DNA of 64,000 bases from Ramazzottius varieornatus. Lineage: Eukaryota > Tardigrada > Eutardigrada > Parachela > Ramazzottiidae. The stretch covers positions 3,505,777 through 3,569,776 of the forward strand of contig BDGG01000004.1 in assembly GCA_001949185.1 (NCBI GenBank). The letters are read 5' to 3'. Numbering within the stretch: position 1 is the stretch's first letter; the number at the start of each line of letters is the position of its first letter. Position numbers and translations under genes: made by a program. Below, one piece after another: positions 1 to 10,759 of the stretch. The notes under the pieces are model-generated. The model saw nothing but the letters and a program-made list of their open reading frames with translations. It was not told where the DNA came from and made no database searches.

Positions 1-875
1 CAGACGATCCAGTTCGGTGATCGATAAAGAGCGAATGCGCTCCACTACTGCCAGGAACGTCTTTACCGAAGCGACCGCTGGTACAGTGAGGTAGGCTCCG
101 ATCACTGGAGTGCTGACCAGAGGGCTTTCGGGGCTCGGAGGATTCTGCGGTTCCTGCTTTGGCTCAGTGACTTCCGCCGGAGTGATGGCTTGCTCTGCCT
201 CACCATCTGTAAGCATCTTTGTTAAAAGTAATATTTCAGGTTTCCGGGACAATATCACTCACCTTCCGAACCTTCTGCAGTGGTTGGAAAATGTCCGGTT
301 TGTATGGCGATCCTCAAACCCTCTACTGCGGCCCGAGCAGCTTCCTCTTTAGCCTGTTTTTTGCTTCTTCCACTTCCGCGAAATTCCAAACCTCTGACAG
401 TCGCTGTTATGGTGAAAAACGGCTCATGCCCCTACGGCAAGATAACAAGCAAAATAGATCGTGGAACAGTGCAAATACGATGCAAATTTGGTATGAGACT
501 ATGGATGATCTTCTCGTAATGTTTCATAGTGATATCTCACCGATCCATCCGAACTTGTGGTTGCATATACAACGTCGAATCTGCATTCATTCAAGACGCC
601 TGCGCAACAAGAAGAATACGCGATTATTAACGCACCGAGTCACTGACATGGAGGGAATGCCGTTTATACTCACTGATGGGATTCCGATCCGCAGGTGCGG
701 AAAGATACTGCAGAAATCGCTGCAGTGGCAGGTCGAATGCCCGTTTTCTAGATTTGGCCGGTCGCTCGTCGGTAGAGGGGAAACGACGGCGCTTCTGTCG
801 CGGCTCCGGTTGAGGTTGTCCGGTTCCCTTCGAATCATCGTCGAAAATGTCCAGCTCGAACACGTTTTCCGCCAT
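1..875 (-). CDS. dsRNA-binding-domain protein (ADAR/ILF3-like), 5' part, runs off the window
   Basis: I reconstruct four coding exons on the minus strand: 674-875, 541-599, 263-431 and <1-206. All splice sites are GT-AG and the phases agree. The protein starts MAENVFELDIFDDD, has a basic stretch (QKRRR, KSRKR) that could be a nuclear localisation signal, and from about residue 65 contains one double-stranded RNA-binding domain: NPISVLNECRFDVVY, then PFFTITATVRGLEF, then the RNA-contacting GSGRSKKQAKEEAA helix. This GSG-SKK-AK pattern is typical of ADAR, ILF3/NF90 and related proteins. An acidic, proline-rich linker follows and the gene leaves the window, so any deaminase or DZF domain that would settle the family is out of view. 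A nuclear dsRNA-binding role is inferred from the family. The start is the first in-frame ATG of exon 1. Confidence 0.7.
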
Positions 876-1473
876 TGGCGTCTCTGTCTCTCAGGTTGCG
901 GTAAGTCGAGGAAGAACTCTGTGGCAGAAGAGCAGTTGAGATCTGCAGCAGACTGCAAAGAAAACCAAAACAGATCGCAGGTGCTGACTGCTGAGTATCG
1001 CTGGTTCAGCCTGGCCCTGCCGAAGCGACGTTCCGGAACGAAAGCAAAGCGGTAGAACGCAATGCATTTAGGTTAAGCGAGGCGGCTGTCTCACTACCGT
1101 ATTCGCCCAACGTTGTAGTCACGTCAGGACTGAGGCCCCTCAAGCGCGTTCCAGCTGATGCTGCAAAACATGGGCTAAAAATGCTATCGCGATCTGCATA
1201 TCAAATTTCCTATAGTTCTATTCTGATCAGTGTGGTGAGGAACATCTAAATTTGCTCGTACGCCCAATCGCTCCTGTGGATGTGTTTATTGTAACCCTAA
1301 CATCTGAGTGGGACAGCTATTACATCAGTGCGAAGGAGACTGGTAAGCGTAACGATTTAGAGTGGGGATATTTCCGAACGTCAGTCTACTAGACACACTG
1401 TAAAGAAGTTACTCGTCTCGAGTTCCCTCGCGTTTTCGATGGATGTGTGGGCCATCCGGAGCCTGGTATCGGG
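876..1473. other. Intergenic, divergent 5' flank
   Basis: Lies between the divergently transcribed dsRNA-binding protein gene and the atlastin gene, so it should hold both promoters. I see no convincing additional ORF and no repeat. Confidence 0.5.
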
Positions 1474-4103
1474 ATGGTTGCAACTGCAGATCCAATGCCG
1501 TTGAGCCATAGTAACGATTGGCCACATAACGCTACTGTAACTGAATCTGGATTCAATTTTTGTGGTTTAGGTTTGATCCCCAGTGAATCCCCTGAAGAAA
1601 GCAGCGCTGCTGTGGATCCCCTCCCACCTTCCACCATGGTTGTCAACGGGGAAACCACACCGCGAGACGGTGCGCCTATCCAGATCGTGATAACGAATGA
1701 GGACCATACCTTCTCCCTGGACGAAGAAGCCCTGAGTTCCGTACTACTACGCAGCGACGTCGTACATAAGAAAGTGGTGATTGTATCTGTGGCTGGTGCT
1801 TTCCGCAAAGGCAAATCGTTCCTGTTAGACTTTATGCTTCGTTACCTTCGAGCAACCGATCATCTCTCACAAGCGGTAGGAGGAAACTATATTTGGATTC
1901 GGTGTCATAATGCTGCTAATGTAGGGTGCGACCTACAAAGGGTATCATGTTATCAACGCGACACGTTCTGTGTTTCATAGATATGTGGCTTTTACTTTTA
2001 GGAGATTCACCAAGGTTCCTGGTTGGGCGACGAGGCCCAGTCCCTCACAGGGTTCCACTGGCGAGGAGGATCAGAGCGTGACACTACAGGGATACTGCTG
2101 TGGAACCAGCCGTTCTTCCGGAAGTTGCCAAATGGGGATGAAGTCGTCGTACTAGTGATGGATACTCAAGGAGCCTTCGATTCTCAGTCGACTGTCAAAG
2201 ACTGTGCTACCGTCTTCGCTTTGAGTACCATGATCAGCTCCATTCAAGTATAATCTCTCTTCCGCGTGTTGAGAATTCATGCTGGATAACTCACCTGTTT
2301 TTCCCTGTAGATCTATAATCTGTCGCAGAACATACAGGAGGACGATCTGCAGCACCTGCAACTATTCACCGAGTACGGACGGTTGGCCATGACCAGCACA
2401 ACCGCTAAACCCTTTCAGAGGCTCCTCTTCCTTGTCCGAGACTGGAGTTTCCCATATGAGGCTGACTATGGTATCAAAGGCGGTGAAAACCTGCTGTCCC
2501 GCAGACTTGAGGTATGCAGAGCTTTTATTCCAAATTCTCAAATCATCCGTATAAGATGTGAAAACTTATGCATGTACACGCCAGTACAATATAATAATTC
2601 TGTTGTAGTTATCCGACAAGCAACACCCCGAACTGCAGCAGTTACGAGCACACATCAAGAAGTGTTTCGACTCTATTCAGTGTTTTCTCATGCCGCATCC
2701 TGGTTTGAGGGTAGCAACTAACCCAAAGTTTGACGGTCGCCTTTCAGGTTAGTAACTTTTCAGCTCTGAATTCATGGGGCCTTCCACGCATGGCATGCAT
2801 GTAGTGAATTGTATATTATTTCCTACAGACATTGAGCAGGACTTCAAAGCGCGACTTGTGGAACTCATGCCCATCATACTCAGCCCATTGAACCTTGTGC
2901 CAAAAGAAATCAACGGACAGGATATTACTGCCTCCGACCTACTCGAGTACTTCAAGGTACGTTTTGCCTTCGCAATGTACTACGATGAGACAGTCGAGAT
3001 GGATTTCCCAGTCTCACTTACCTCAGCCAGTACTGTGTCTTAATTGGGGGGACTAACAGAGGGTATTTTCGTTCAGGCATACATCAAAATTTACCAAGGA
3101 GAAACCCTTCCGGAACCAAAAACCATGATGGAGGTATGTTCGCATTCCCGGCTAAAGGTACCCACTTCGTATTGTCATTGTGATCCTCCGTTCTAGGCTA
3201 CCTCAGAAGCCAACAATCTGTCTGCTGTGAATGCCGCGAAAGAGTTGTATATGGAGAAGATGGAAGAGGTGAGTGGACCATCTAGAGCCCAGTGATGATA
3301 GCCTTGCGGCTAACGTCGGTGCTGTTGTTGCAGCTTTGCGGTGGAGACAAACCATACCTGAATCCTCAAAAGCTAGAACACGAGAACATACTCATACAAG
3401 GAAGTGCAGTGCAGAAGTTCAAAGATTCACCAAAGATGGGTGGGGAAGAGTTCAGCCGGAAGTACCTCGAAAAACTAGAGGAAGACTTGAAAGCCTCCTT
3501 CGAGTCCTTTTCTCGGCATAACGAAAGCAAGAACTTCTTTAGCTCTTTCCGTACTCCAGCTACTCTTTTCGTGATCATCGTGTTCTTCTACGTCATATCG
3601 GGCATACTGGACTTGATCGGTCTAGTTCGATATGGCAACTTCTTCACAGTGGCTATGGGACTTGTTATAGCTAGTGTGGTCGCTTGGGGCGCGGCTCGGT
3701 TGACCGGAAGTATGCGGGAAGTTGGGACGACTGTCGATGAAGTCGCTACGGGAATCTGGGATCACGTAAGCAATACTCGAGTCGTCGGCACATGACTTGA
3801 ACATGAACGTTTTCCCAAGTGGCGCACACTTTCGAAGAGTAACAATGGAAACTTGCGCCACTTGAAGTAACGATCAGGTTGAGTTGGATTGCCGACGTCC
3901 TACTTGTTATTAGTACTTGACATCTGGTTACAGTGTTTCTTCCCTTCTAGGTCTTGAGTCCGCTCACTCAACAAGCTGGCCAGAAGATGGCCACTGCCTA
4001 TCCTCAGTATAGCCACATGGCTGCTGTTGGTGTAGAAAGTCTCACAGCTGCTGCCAAAGGAGTAAAGAATGGCCGACATCCTTCAGGAGCTGGGAATCTG
4101 TGA
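1474..4103 (+). CDS. atl: Atlastin, ER membrane-fusion GTPase
   Basis: Nine exons fit perfectly in phase: 1474-1875, 2002-2247, 2311-2511, 2609-2747, 2829-2956, 3077-3133, 3197-3268, 3334-3765 and 3951-4103, giving about 609 residues (human atlastins are near 560). The dynamin-like GTPase domain is clear: P-loop [19 protein letters not shown], switch region [15 protein letters not shown]3 motif [13 protein letters not shown] and G4-type FLVRDW. A helical middle domain follows. The last large exon carries two adjacent membrane segments ([20 protein letters not shown] and a second hydrophobic stretch about 15 residues on), then a C-terminal tail. In the family, GTP hydrolysis drives homotypic fusion of ER tubules. 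The open frame runs upstream of 1474 but only to a GTG, so the first [13 protein letters not shown], is taken as the start. Intron 8 holds a copy of the CAAGTGGCGCAC inverted-repeat element (3781-3900). Confidence 0.93.
3781..3900. repeat. CAAGTGGCGCAC inverted-repeat element, copy 1
   Basis: About 120 bp inside atlastin intron 8. The left arm reads GTCGTCGGCA...GAACATGAACG...CAAGTGGCGCAC and the right arm is its imperfect reverse complement (TTGCGCCACTTG...CGATCAGGTT...GCCGACGTC). It belongs to a family dispersed through the window and resembles a short non-autonomous (MITE or foldback) element. Confidence 0.8.
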
Positions 4104-4719
4104 AAAGAGTCTGTCGAGTATCCATGAAAGCTTTGGTGGCGGTGAGGATGTGGTGTGTTAATTTACCCCTTGATGGTTTACCATTCCTCCGCTTAAATGG
4201 TTGTAGTCGTATAACCAGTGCAATATCCCCGACAGATTCTCCTAAATATGCATGTAGCAACTTCTCGCTGTCATGTTTTTTTTGTACCAGTCGCGACGGT
4301 CTCCTGTATCATCTGGTCTATTTTATATTTTTCCCTTTCGATCATGTTTTTATCAGTCATAACTGAGTTCGGTGCTTATCGGTTGTGATGTGATTCGTAC
4401 TCGCTATAAGTGTCAGAAGGTGTCTTGGGTTTACTTTTGCGTAGAAACGAAGTCATGAAACCCCACAACGGAATAACATCAAGGCTTAAAATAGTGCGTT
4501 GTGAACTGATGCGCGCAGCGTCACTTTTAGAGCAGTAGTTTCATGCAACCGGGTACGGTATGTAACAGCCCTAAAAATATTAATTAGTCCAAATATGTAA
4601 CTGGGAAAATCTGTACAGGTTCCTCATTCCACAAACGTTATCAGCGCTTGTAGAAATTTTCTCTTTGAGGCACGACTAATAGATTGAGGAGGCCGCCGAT
4701 GTGAAAATCCCACATGAAA
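4104..4719. other. Intergenic between convergent genes
   Basis: 3' flanks of atlastin (+) and the leucine-rich gene (-). It probably holds both 3' UTRs. I see no gene or repeat. Confidence 0.5.
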
Positions 4720-5487
4720 TCATATGCCAGAGGGTGTGCAGTTGTATTGTCCTTGGTTCGTTATGGGCTCGTTGGTACTTCCGCAAACGGCAGTCCCTAT
4801 CCGGCACTGTTCGACGCGATGAGTTACGGGATCTTTGTACTGACCATGAAGCGAAGACGGTTTCTGATTTTGAATCCAGCGAACAGTGTCCAAGGTGGGG
4901 CAGTTACAAGCAAAGTTACTCCCAGATAGGACAAGACATTGCAGATGGTTCAGTGTCTTCAGGGTGTCCGGCTTGATATTCAAGAGGACCGATCGGGCGT
5001 ATATTTTAACATATTCCAGCTTATTCAGGTCGACGAACAAGGTTTTGCTCATGGTAACTTCAGCTGTGGATCTGTCTTGGAAGCGTAATGTCAACATTTT
5101 CAGAGCTCGAAGACCGTCAAAGGATTTCGGTAGACCCGGAAGTGTCGGATGGAGGTCGAGTAAGTCCAAGTGATACAAATGAGACGCCACCCTGCGGAAC
5201 ACGGGTGGCTCCAGGCTGTAACTCGGCTTGGAGATCTGGAGATGTAGCGGACCACTGCAGTTGAACTGATCAAAATAGTTTAGCACGTTCTGGAGGCTAT
5301 TAAGGGAGCGGCCGTCACATTTGATCGAAACGTAGCGGATCTTCCGAGGAGCAGTCCCATCTTTCCAGTGCACTCTGGTCGTACATCCTCTGGTCAGTTC
5401 GAGATCTCCGGGTAACAAAGCGCACTGGTTCGCCTCCAATATCCCCACATAACACGCACAAAATATTATCAAATGTTTCGTCAACAT
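4720..5487 (-). CDS. Secreted leucine-rich-repeat-type protein with a cysteine-rich C-terminal cap
   Basis: A single uninterrupted ORF of 255 residues starting at an ATG. The first 20 or so residues (MLTKHLIIFCACYVGILEA) form a signal peptide. Leucine-rich segments recur through the middle (HLYHLDLLDL, LRALKMLTLRF, LNKLEYVKIYA, LNHLQCLVLSG) with loose LRR spacing. The end has a C-x-C...C...C arrangement (FACNCPTLDTVRWIQ, then VEQCRIGTAVCG) as in an LRR C-terminal capping domain. There is no transmembrane segment after the signal peptide, so a secreted extracellular binding protein is likely. No close named family is recognised. The absence of introns is unusual beside its neighbours. Confidence 0.7.
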   Translation of the reverse strand: MLTKHLIIFCACYVGILEANQCALLPGDLELTRGCTTRVHWKDGTAPRKIRYVSIKCDGRSLNSLQNVLNYFDQFNCSGPLHLQISKPSYSLEPPVFRRVASHLYHLDLLDLHPTLPGLPKSFDGLRALKMLTLRFQDRSTAEVTMSKTLFVDLNKLEYVKIYARSVLLNIKPDTLKTLNHLQCLVLSGSNFACNCPTLDTVRWIQNQKPSSLHGQYKDPVTHRVEQCRIGTAVCGSTNEPITNQGQYNCTPSGI

Positions 5488-6332
5488 TTTCTATAACAGT
5501 CTACAAAGTACCGAGAACGTTGTTCCCTTTTGAGCGAGCGGCCCAAAGACAGAGTTATGGAACAGGGAAAATCCTATTTACGAAACTCTCACATCTCAAA
5601 GAAAAGGAAAAAAGTTGTGCGCTCCACTCATTTACAATCGTTGTAGGATCAGTTTGATCGGCCAAACAAACTCGATGGCATGTTCCAAGTATTGGTAGTG
5701 TTATCTGGAAGGATTTCAGAAAAAGATAGATTAACAGATCAAGATATAGCTGGAGACTCTCCGTCTTGCGCACAGGTGGCGACGTCAGCCATTGTGGAGG
5801 TCTCGCGCAATGCTGGTGTCCTGGTGGCGCCTTTTGCAAACAATCAGTCTCCATTGTAAAGTTCCCGGTACCTTACTTTTGCGACATTACAACGTAATTC
5901 TTTGGCTGCCTAGCTGCAAACAATTGTTTATTTTAAAGATGCAATCCTAGATGTCGGTCAAGTCCATTGGTCCAGCCACTGAACAACTGTTCTCCGGAGT
6001 TACGTTACTCCGTACCCGATCCATAGACAGATGTCCCATCAGCTAACCATATAGTAAGGCACGCGCCATTCTTGGAGCTCAAGTTACACCTTTAAATGAC
6101 CACCCATTTGCTCTTCAGTGTGTATTGTACACTGTTAGGCATTATTATCCAAACATGAACACCTACACTGTCCATGCTTAGCATGGGCTCCGACACCGGG
6201 ATTTCTCGCAACAATCACACGACCGGCGATGAGAATAAAAAAAATATCTTAGCATACATAATAGCCAAGACTAATACTGTTGGCTGGGCTGTTTCCAGAA
6301 AAAGCGGATCTAGAGGGAACTTTTTGTTCCTT
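5488..6332. other. Intergenic
   Basis: Upstream of the leucine-rich gene and downstream of the SOD gene, both on the minus strand. A 99-codon minus-strand ORF at 5555-5854 has no recognisable features and I do not call it. No repeats seen. Confidence 0.4.
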
Positions 6333-7504
6333 CTAAGCCATCGTCGCCACACCGATTATCCCACAAGCTAGTCTTCCACCGGCATTTCCAGTGGTCAAAC
6401 TATCGCTGCTGCCACCTTGGCCATTGTCGTCCGCCCTTTCGTGCACCACTACAGTACGCCCCACGATATCGTTGCGACCGGGAGTAAGTTGCATGCGTTT
6501 GTCGTTAATGTTTATCATAACCATCCCATTTTCTGCAAATAGATATAGAACATGTTTGTTACTCAGAACAGTCAGCAAAAAGACTTGCTTTTCGGACAGA
6601 GATGCTGATTCAGCTTGAACTTACGATCTGCGACGATGTTGCCCAGATCACCGATGTGTCGTACGCTAGCGTCTTGCCCGCCATGGGTGGCATTGTCGGG
6701 GTTGAAATGCGAACCGGCACTCAAACATCCATTCGAAAGGTCCCCGAACTGAAAACAAAACCGAACATGAGAAAACTATAAAACTCTTTACTTCATTCGT
6801 GGTGGATGCATAGGCAACAACTAACTTGAATTATCGGCGGAAATTTGAAAATCAGTTTCTTGTCATGAAGTTACCTCATGAACATGGAAACCATGGGTGG
6901 AGCGCGATTGAAGACCCGTGATATTACCGGTAACCGAGACACCTCCTTGCGGATTTTGGGTGAAGACCACCATGCCGCGGACCGAAGTATTCGATGGGGT
7001 ACTCATTACTGCCAAGGCCTTCGTAACTCGGGGCATCGGCATCATCGGTTGAGAACGCATACCCATTCCGCTGGACATATAGTCCATGTTGAATCCTTGA
7101 CTTCCGCCTTGCATTCCTCCTTGCATCATCCCTCCTTGCATTCCACCTTGCATCCCGTTTTGATAGTTGCCCATACCTGGTCTTCCGGGTGAGCTGTATC
7201 TTCCGTCTTGCATGGCTCGCTGGATTGACCCCGGGTTAGAAGGATTCATCATGTATTGGTTTCCGTTGTTTCCCATCTGGTACTGGCCGCTCTGGCCCGT
7301 GTTTTGTGTGGCACCACTATCCTGGTCGTGACCAAAATTCATGACAGGAAGGGTACCTGAGCGTTGGGAGGCGCTGATCCAAGAGTCATGGGAATCGTGA
7401 GCAACAGATCCGGAAGCGCTGTGGGTGTCTTGGTCGTTTCCTCGGACTTCAGCTACCAGCAGACTCCCGAGAAAGTATAACGACAATTCTTTGAGGAATA
7501 TCAT
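6333..7504 (-). CDS. Secreted Cu/Zn superoxide dismutase with Met/Gly/Gln-rich N-terminal extension
   Basis: Three exons (6875-7504, 6625-6748, 6333-6532) join in phase to give 317 residues, about twice a cytosolic SOD1. Residues 1-22 form a signal peptide. About residues 25-150 are low complexity, with MGNNGNQYM stretches and a run of [13 protein letters not shown] repeats. The catalytic domain follows, with all metal ligands visible: [11 protein letters not shown] (Cu ligands and the bridging-region histidines), SHFNPDN, THGGQD and VRHIGDLGN (Zn ligands) and [11 protein letters not shown] (last Cu histidine). The disulfide cysteines ([14 protein letters not shown]) and the active-site arginine are present. 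It should dismutate superoxide outside the cell or in the secretory pathway. The intron after HGFHVHE falls between the copper ligands. The Met-rich extension is unusual and could bind copper or be disordered; that is inference. Confidence 0.93.
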
Positions 7505-8044
7505 TTTGCAATTTTCAAAAGTACAGTGGGTAACGAGATATTGTCCGAATTAAAAAATTAAAATTTTCAGTCCAGACTGTACATATACCGTCCCGTGCGG
7601 ACGAACTACTGGAAAATACCAGGATTATGAATGGGTTCCTGTGCAAACAATTCGAAGTACGCAGACTTCTTTCTTCAATGAAAATTGCAAAACACTTTTC
7701 AAATACAGGAACTCAAATAGCGGCCTGAAAATGCCGACACAGCATGTTGATCGTCAGAGTAAACAAACACGCTGTTTTCGTTCCAGGATAGGGCTTATTC
7801 AGTTCGCCGTTGTTTCTACGATAGAACGGAAAGAGAACACTGCACAACCTTTTCGAAAACTCTACGGAATCCACCCGACCACGTTCGAAGTTGTCTGGCC
7901 TGGAAATTAATTCTCTCCTATGAGACACGATTTGATTAGAAAGACTAGTCGTGAGCGAGCGAAACTTAGGCTACGTACACTACCTTTATTGTATGACCTG
8001 TATGCTTAATTTCAGAAAACATCGGTTCCGAAGAGATGAGATGT
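7505..8044. other. Intergenic
   Basis: Contains the SOD promoter side and the 3' flank of NOC3L. Overlapping ORFs on both strands (about 7641-7928) lack recognisable motifs. Nothing else seen. Confidence 0.4.
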
Positions 8045-10759
8045 TTAGCTGGTCTTGTGAACAAAATCGCTCGAGAAGTCAGACAGAGCTTCAATAGGAT
8101 CACCTTTGAGCAGCTCAGGGAACTTGTTATGCAGGACTTTCGGATTGCCGAGAACAGCGGTTGCCGCAGCTCGTACCGCTGGATTATAATGATCTGCTAA
8201 GATATGTAACTGCCACAAAGGTTGGTTAGACGAAGACTCTTGGCCGGGAACCGTGGCGTTGGTAACACAGTCTGCATCTAGGAAGCGATCTAACGTGGGA
8301 TGGGCAGAAAACAGGGTTCGTAACATCAGCATGACGGCCAGGGACTCCTGAGGACGGCACAGCCGTAAGGCCAGGCTAGCCAGTCCTTTGGCGCATCGTG
8401 CAGCTCTTTCCGACGAGATGAGCCTCTTACGCTCCACGAACCCAATGTGAACACAGTGCAGCAGCTCTGTCATCACTGCGGAACCTTCAGAGCCATCGAG
8501 ATCTTCCAAGACCTATGCAAAAACCAATCAGAATACAGAAAATAACAAACCAATCAAGGATCCAATTAGAAATGAAATGCCATAAATACAGTGCGGCCAT
8601 GCAGACTTTGTGCAACCGTTTCATCCTGCATTACCGATTTCATCCGAAACGAGGAAACGAGTTTGGAAAAAATAAAAGGTTTGCTAAATAATTAAAAAAA
8701 TAGTTCGTGCGCCGCTTTCGCGTTCTGTCCTCTGACTTTTTCAGTCGTAAGTTTAAGTATCGAGGTCAGAAGAGGGATACTTTGTAGAATTCTGAAAGAA
8801 GATAGCACCGGCCATCTGACAATGATGGAGAAAAGTTCCAGTGTTCGTTTTGTATCTCAACCGAATTTTTCGAAAAAGTTGCATAAAGTTTGCATGGCCA
8901 CACTGTAGAGCTGAAATGGAACGTGGGCAAGTGGATCCACCCAAATCGTTGCCATGTAGCGCACGCTCTCAGCCAAAAAAGCTGGATCCACGCGCCACTG
9001 GAATTGACGATCTGGATCGAATCATCAGCCCACGTCTCAAATTGTGTCCGGAATTTTACCACGAAGAGGTGTTCGTAGAATCTGTGCGGATCGATGTTCA
9101 GCGCGGAACCATCACCAGACAAAGCTTTGAAAACTGTTTGTATGCAGAGAAGTTTCTCCAGACCTCTGCAGTCACCATCCTCAACAATGTCAAATAGGAG
9201 CTTGACCAAACCATCGACGTACTCAACACTGATGTAGAATACAAACTTGACGACTCCTTTCAGGACACTAGGCAAAAGTCTCCGCCGTACTTTATCACTC
9301 TTGTCGCTGCGGAGAATGCGAAAGTATATCGCGAAAATCAATGTGACGATTTGGGAATGGAGACGACTCTTTGATTTCTTGTTCTCCTCTACTTGGGACA
9401 CCTGCAGCTCCCGCTCCAGCTTGGCCACTTCCTTCTTTTGCTTCTGCTCCTTCTTACTCAGTAACTTCCGGTCAGGTTTGGCCGCCTTGTCTTTCTTCGC
9501 AGCGGCTAGAAGATCTTTGTTTACTTTGATATTGAGGAATACTTCGAGAAGCAGCGGCGACAGACGATGTCCCTGTCAAAGGAAGAAACATATTACGCTG
9601 TAAATATTTCCAAAGTGTATACTGGAATATTTCAGTCGATAGACATTTTGAAATTTTGCCCACCTTAGTTTTGGCTACTTTGGATATGGCGCCCAGGACA
9701 TCGCAAGTCACATCGCCTTGGTTATCCAGTTTCACTACGCGTCGGATGGCGTCCACAGCTTTCTCCACCGGAGCCGGGAATCGGCTGGTTGTAATATGGA
9801 CAAGAGTAGCTATCACATTCTTGCGATAGTTAAACTCGCTGTGAGTAACCGCAAGCTCACTCAGACATCTGACGGCCATCTCGGCTCGCTTCTGCTCTTC
9901 TTCCCCAACCTCGTTCTTCTTGTAAAGAGCCATGGTGGCCTTCTCTAGCTGCTGAAGGAATGTTCGGTAAGCTGACAGTAAAGCTTCCTACAACGCAAAG
10001 CACGACCTGTTAACTGTCCATACAATGAATACGGAGTGTTCCACATACCTCATGCGAGCGCAGTTTGATCGTTTCTTTCTTCAGCTTCTGCTCCGTCTTA
10101 CCCTCTCCCGCGACGTGGATGCGATACCCGGGAAGGATATCTTTGAAGACTTCCGTCAGTGATGCCATAATGATAACCGACTTGGCTTCTGCTACGTCGA
10201 TATCGTCCTCGGCTAATCCACTCAAAAGTTCCTTCACGTGCCTCATATTCGATTCCGGATTCTCCAAGATGTTATAACACGCAGAGGCAACTCGCTGCTT
10301 CCACTTCACATCGGTCGAAAACGGCGCGAATTTCGATTCTTCTCTTGGCTTCGGAACTTCGCTTGGCTGCTCTTTCTTTGTCTTTTTCTGGCTTTTCTGT
10401 TCATCCACGAGGTCTTGGTCCACTTCACGGTATCTGAGTTGCACGCCGCTGTCGCTTTTGACCGGTAACAGAAACTGCAACTTCTTTCCGTCGTCCTTCG
10501 AGTTGTCCGATGCCCGGTGCTGCTGTTCCATCTCATCCTCCTCCTCCTCGTCATCCTTCTTCTTTTGCTTCCGTCGTCTGTTCGTGGTGTCCGTTGGATC
10601 GATCTTGTATTCCAGCAAGAAGGCCCGGTCTCCGTAGTCGTCGTCCACCATATCAGAGGCATCGGAAACACTGGATTCATCGTCGGGTTCATAATGTACC
10701 TTGGTCGTGAACGTCCGCTTCCTGTGGGCTTTTACCATCTTCTTCCGTACGGGAGCCAT
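8045..10759 (-). CDS. noc3l: Nucleolar complex protein 3 homolog (NOC3L), 60S ribosome biogenesis
   Basis: Four exons (10049-10759, 9664-9987, 9060-9572, 8045-8512) join in phase to give 671 residues (human NOC3L is near 800). The N-terminus MAPVRKKMVKAHRKRTF is basic and is followed by an acidic/lysine-rich nucleolar-type region (KQKKKDDEEEEDEMEQQ). The conserved core includes ILPGYRIHV, QKLKKETIKLRSHE, the Noc3 domain around FLQQLEKATMALYKK, HSEFNYRKNVIATLV and the CBF/MAK21-type repeats (IVTLIFAIYFRILRSDKSDK; KLLCIQTVFKALSGDGSALN). The C-terminus ends with LWQLHILADHYNPAVRAAAT, as in the family. NOC3 works with NOC2 in pre-60S maturation in the nucleolus. The ATG at 10759 is preferred because the longer ORF begins at a GTG. 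Confidence 0.9.

Noticed and set aside
219-1055. Long plus-strand ORF over the dsRNA-binding gene
   Set aside because: The minus-strand frames form a complete spliced dsRBD; the plus-strand frame is a shadow with no recognisable content.
5555-5854. 99-codon minus-strand ORF
   Set aside because: No motif, no splice support and odd composition; likely chance.
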